Source of the DNA: Nitriliruptoraceae bacterium
GTDB lineage: Bacteria > Actinomycetota > Nitriliruptoria > Nitriliruptorales > Nitriliruptoraceae
Assembly: GCA_007117945.1 (NCBI GenBank)
Contig: SKTN01000253.1
Span: 1-5,972 of the forward strand
Direction: 5' to 3'
DNA length: 5,972 nucleotides
Shown here piece by piece: positions 5,893 through 5,972 of this stretch. How positions within the stretch are numbered: the first letter of the stretch is position 1; each line of letters opens with the position of its first letter. Made by a program: the position numbers and the translations under genes. The notes below the pieces were generated by a model. It was not told the DNA's origin. It searched no databases and saw only the letters and a program-made list of their open reading frames with translations.

Positions 5893-5972
5893 GGTGCGGG
5901 CGACGGGACACGCGGGTTGCTCGTCGACGCCGCACCACCGTCGCCGCTGACACCCCGCCGGCAGCCGGCAGC

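Larger units (their letters stand above)
5674..5972. other. Non-coding region after aacS, dominated by palindromic repeats
   Basis: About 300 bp without a credible gene. Open frames through it are continuations of shadow frames or run through the repeats themselves. The first 90 bp are plain G+C-rich sequence with one weak eight-bp stem: CCGTGCGC at 5715-5722 against GCGCACGG at 5744-5751, with a 21-base loop. The part from 5761 to 5892 holds the five repeat copies listed separately. After 5892 I see no further clear element apart from a short tandem of GCCGGCA at 5957-5970, cut by the window edge. Confidence 0.7.

Noticed and set aside
5957..5970. Tandem GCCGGCA repeat at the right edge
   Set aside because: Only two short units are visible before the window ends, and the motif is common by composition.

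Overview
The window is very G+C-rich (by eye above 70 %). Codons end mostly in G or C, and all four genes appear to start with GTG behind purine-rich ribosome-binding sites. This points to a high-G+C actinobacterium (Actinomycetota in the broad sense); the sequence alone does not fix the lineage.

Layout. (1) Positions 1-640, minus strand: the N-terminal 213 codons of an archaeal-type P-loop ATPase (COG1672-like), cut by the window edge. (2) 641-743: its upstream region, with two tandem dyads built on GGTACG...CGTACC that end next to the Shine-Dalgarno sequence. This is the clearest candidate control site in the window. (3) 744-2678, minus strand: a probable membrane protein with an N-terminal four-cysteine zinc ribbon, one transmembrane helix, a Pro/Gly-rich linker and a PQQ-like beta-propeller. 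(4) 2679-2827: a divergent intergenic region. (5) 2828-3616, plus strand: a short-chain dehydrogenase/reductase (SDR) that has the cofactor motif and the catalytic Ser and Tyr, but Arg in place of the catalytic Lys and Pro in place of the helix-4 Asn. (6) 3691-5673, plus strand: a complete acetoacetyl-CoA synthetase, the most secure call. (7) 5674-5972: no gene seen; a cluster of five copies of a 17-nt motif in both orientations, forming one perfect 21-bp hairpin and one imperfect hairpin.

How the genes fit together. The SDR and the acetoacetyl-CoA synthetase are co-directional and 74 bp apart, so they may be co-transcribed. The synthetase brings free acetoacetate into the acetyl-CoA pool. 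It is tempting to see the SDR as a 3-hydroxyacid dehydrogenase feeding it, but the altered active site argues against assuming that. The propeller protein and the ATPase lie on the other strand and look separately controlled, because the dyads sit between them. No mobile-element gene, CRISPR array, tRNA or rRNA was recognised. The points most worth following up are the tandem dyads, the substituted SDR active site and the 3'-end palindromic repeats.
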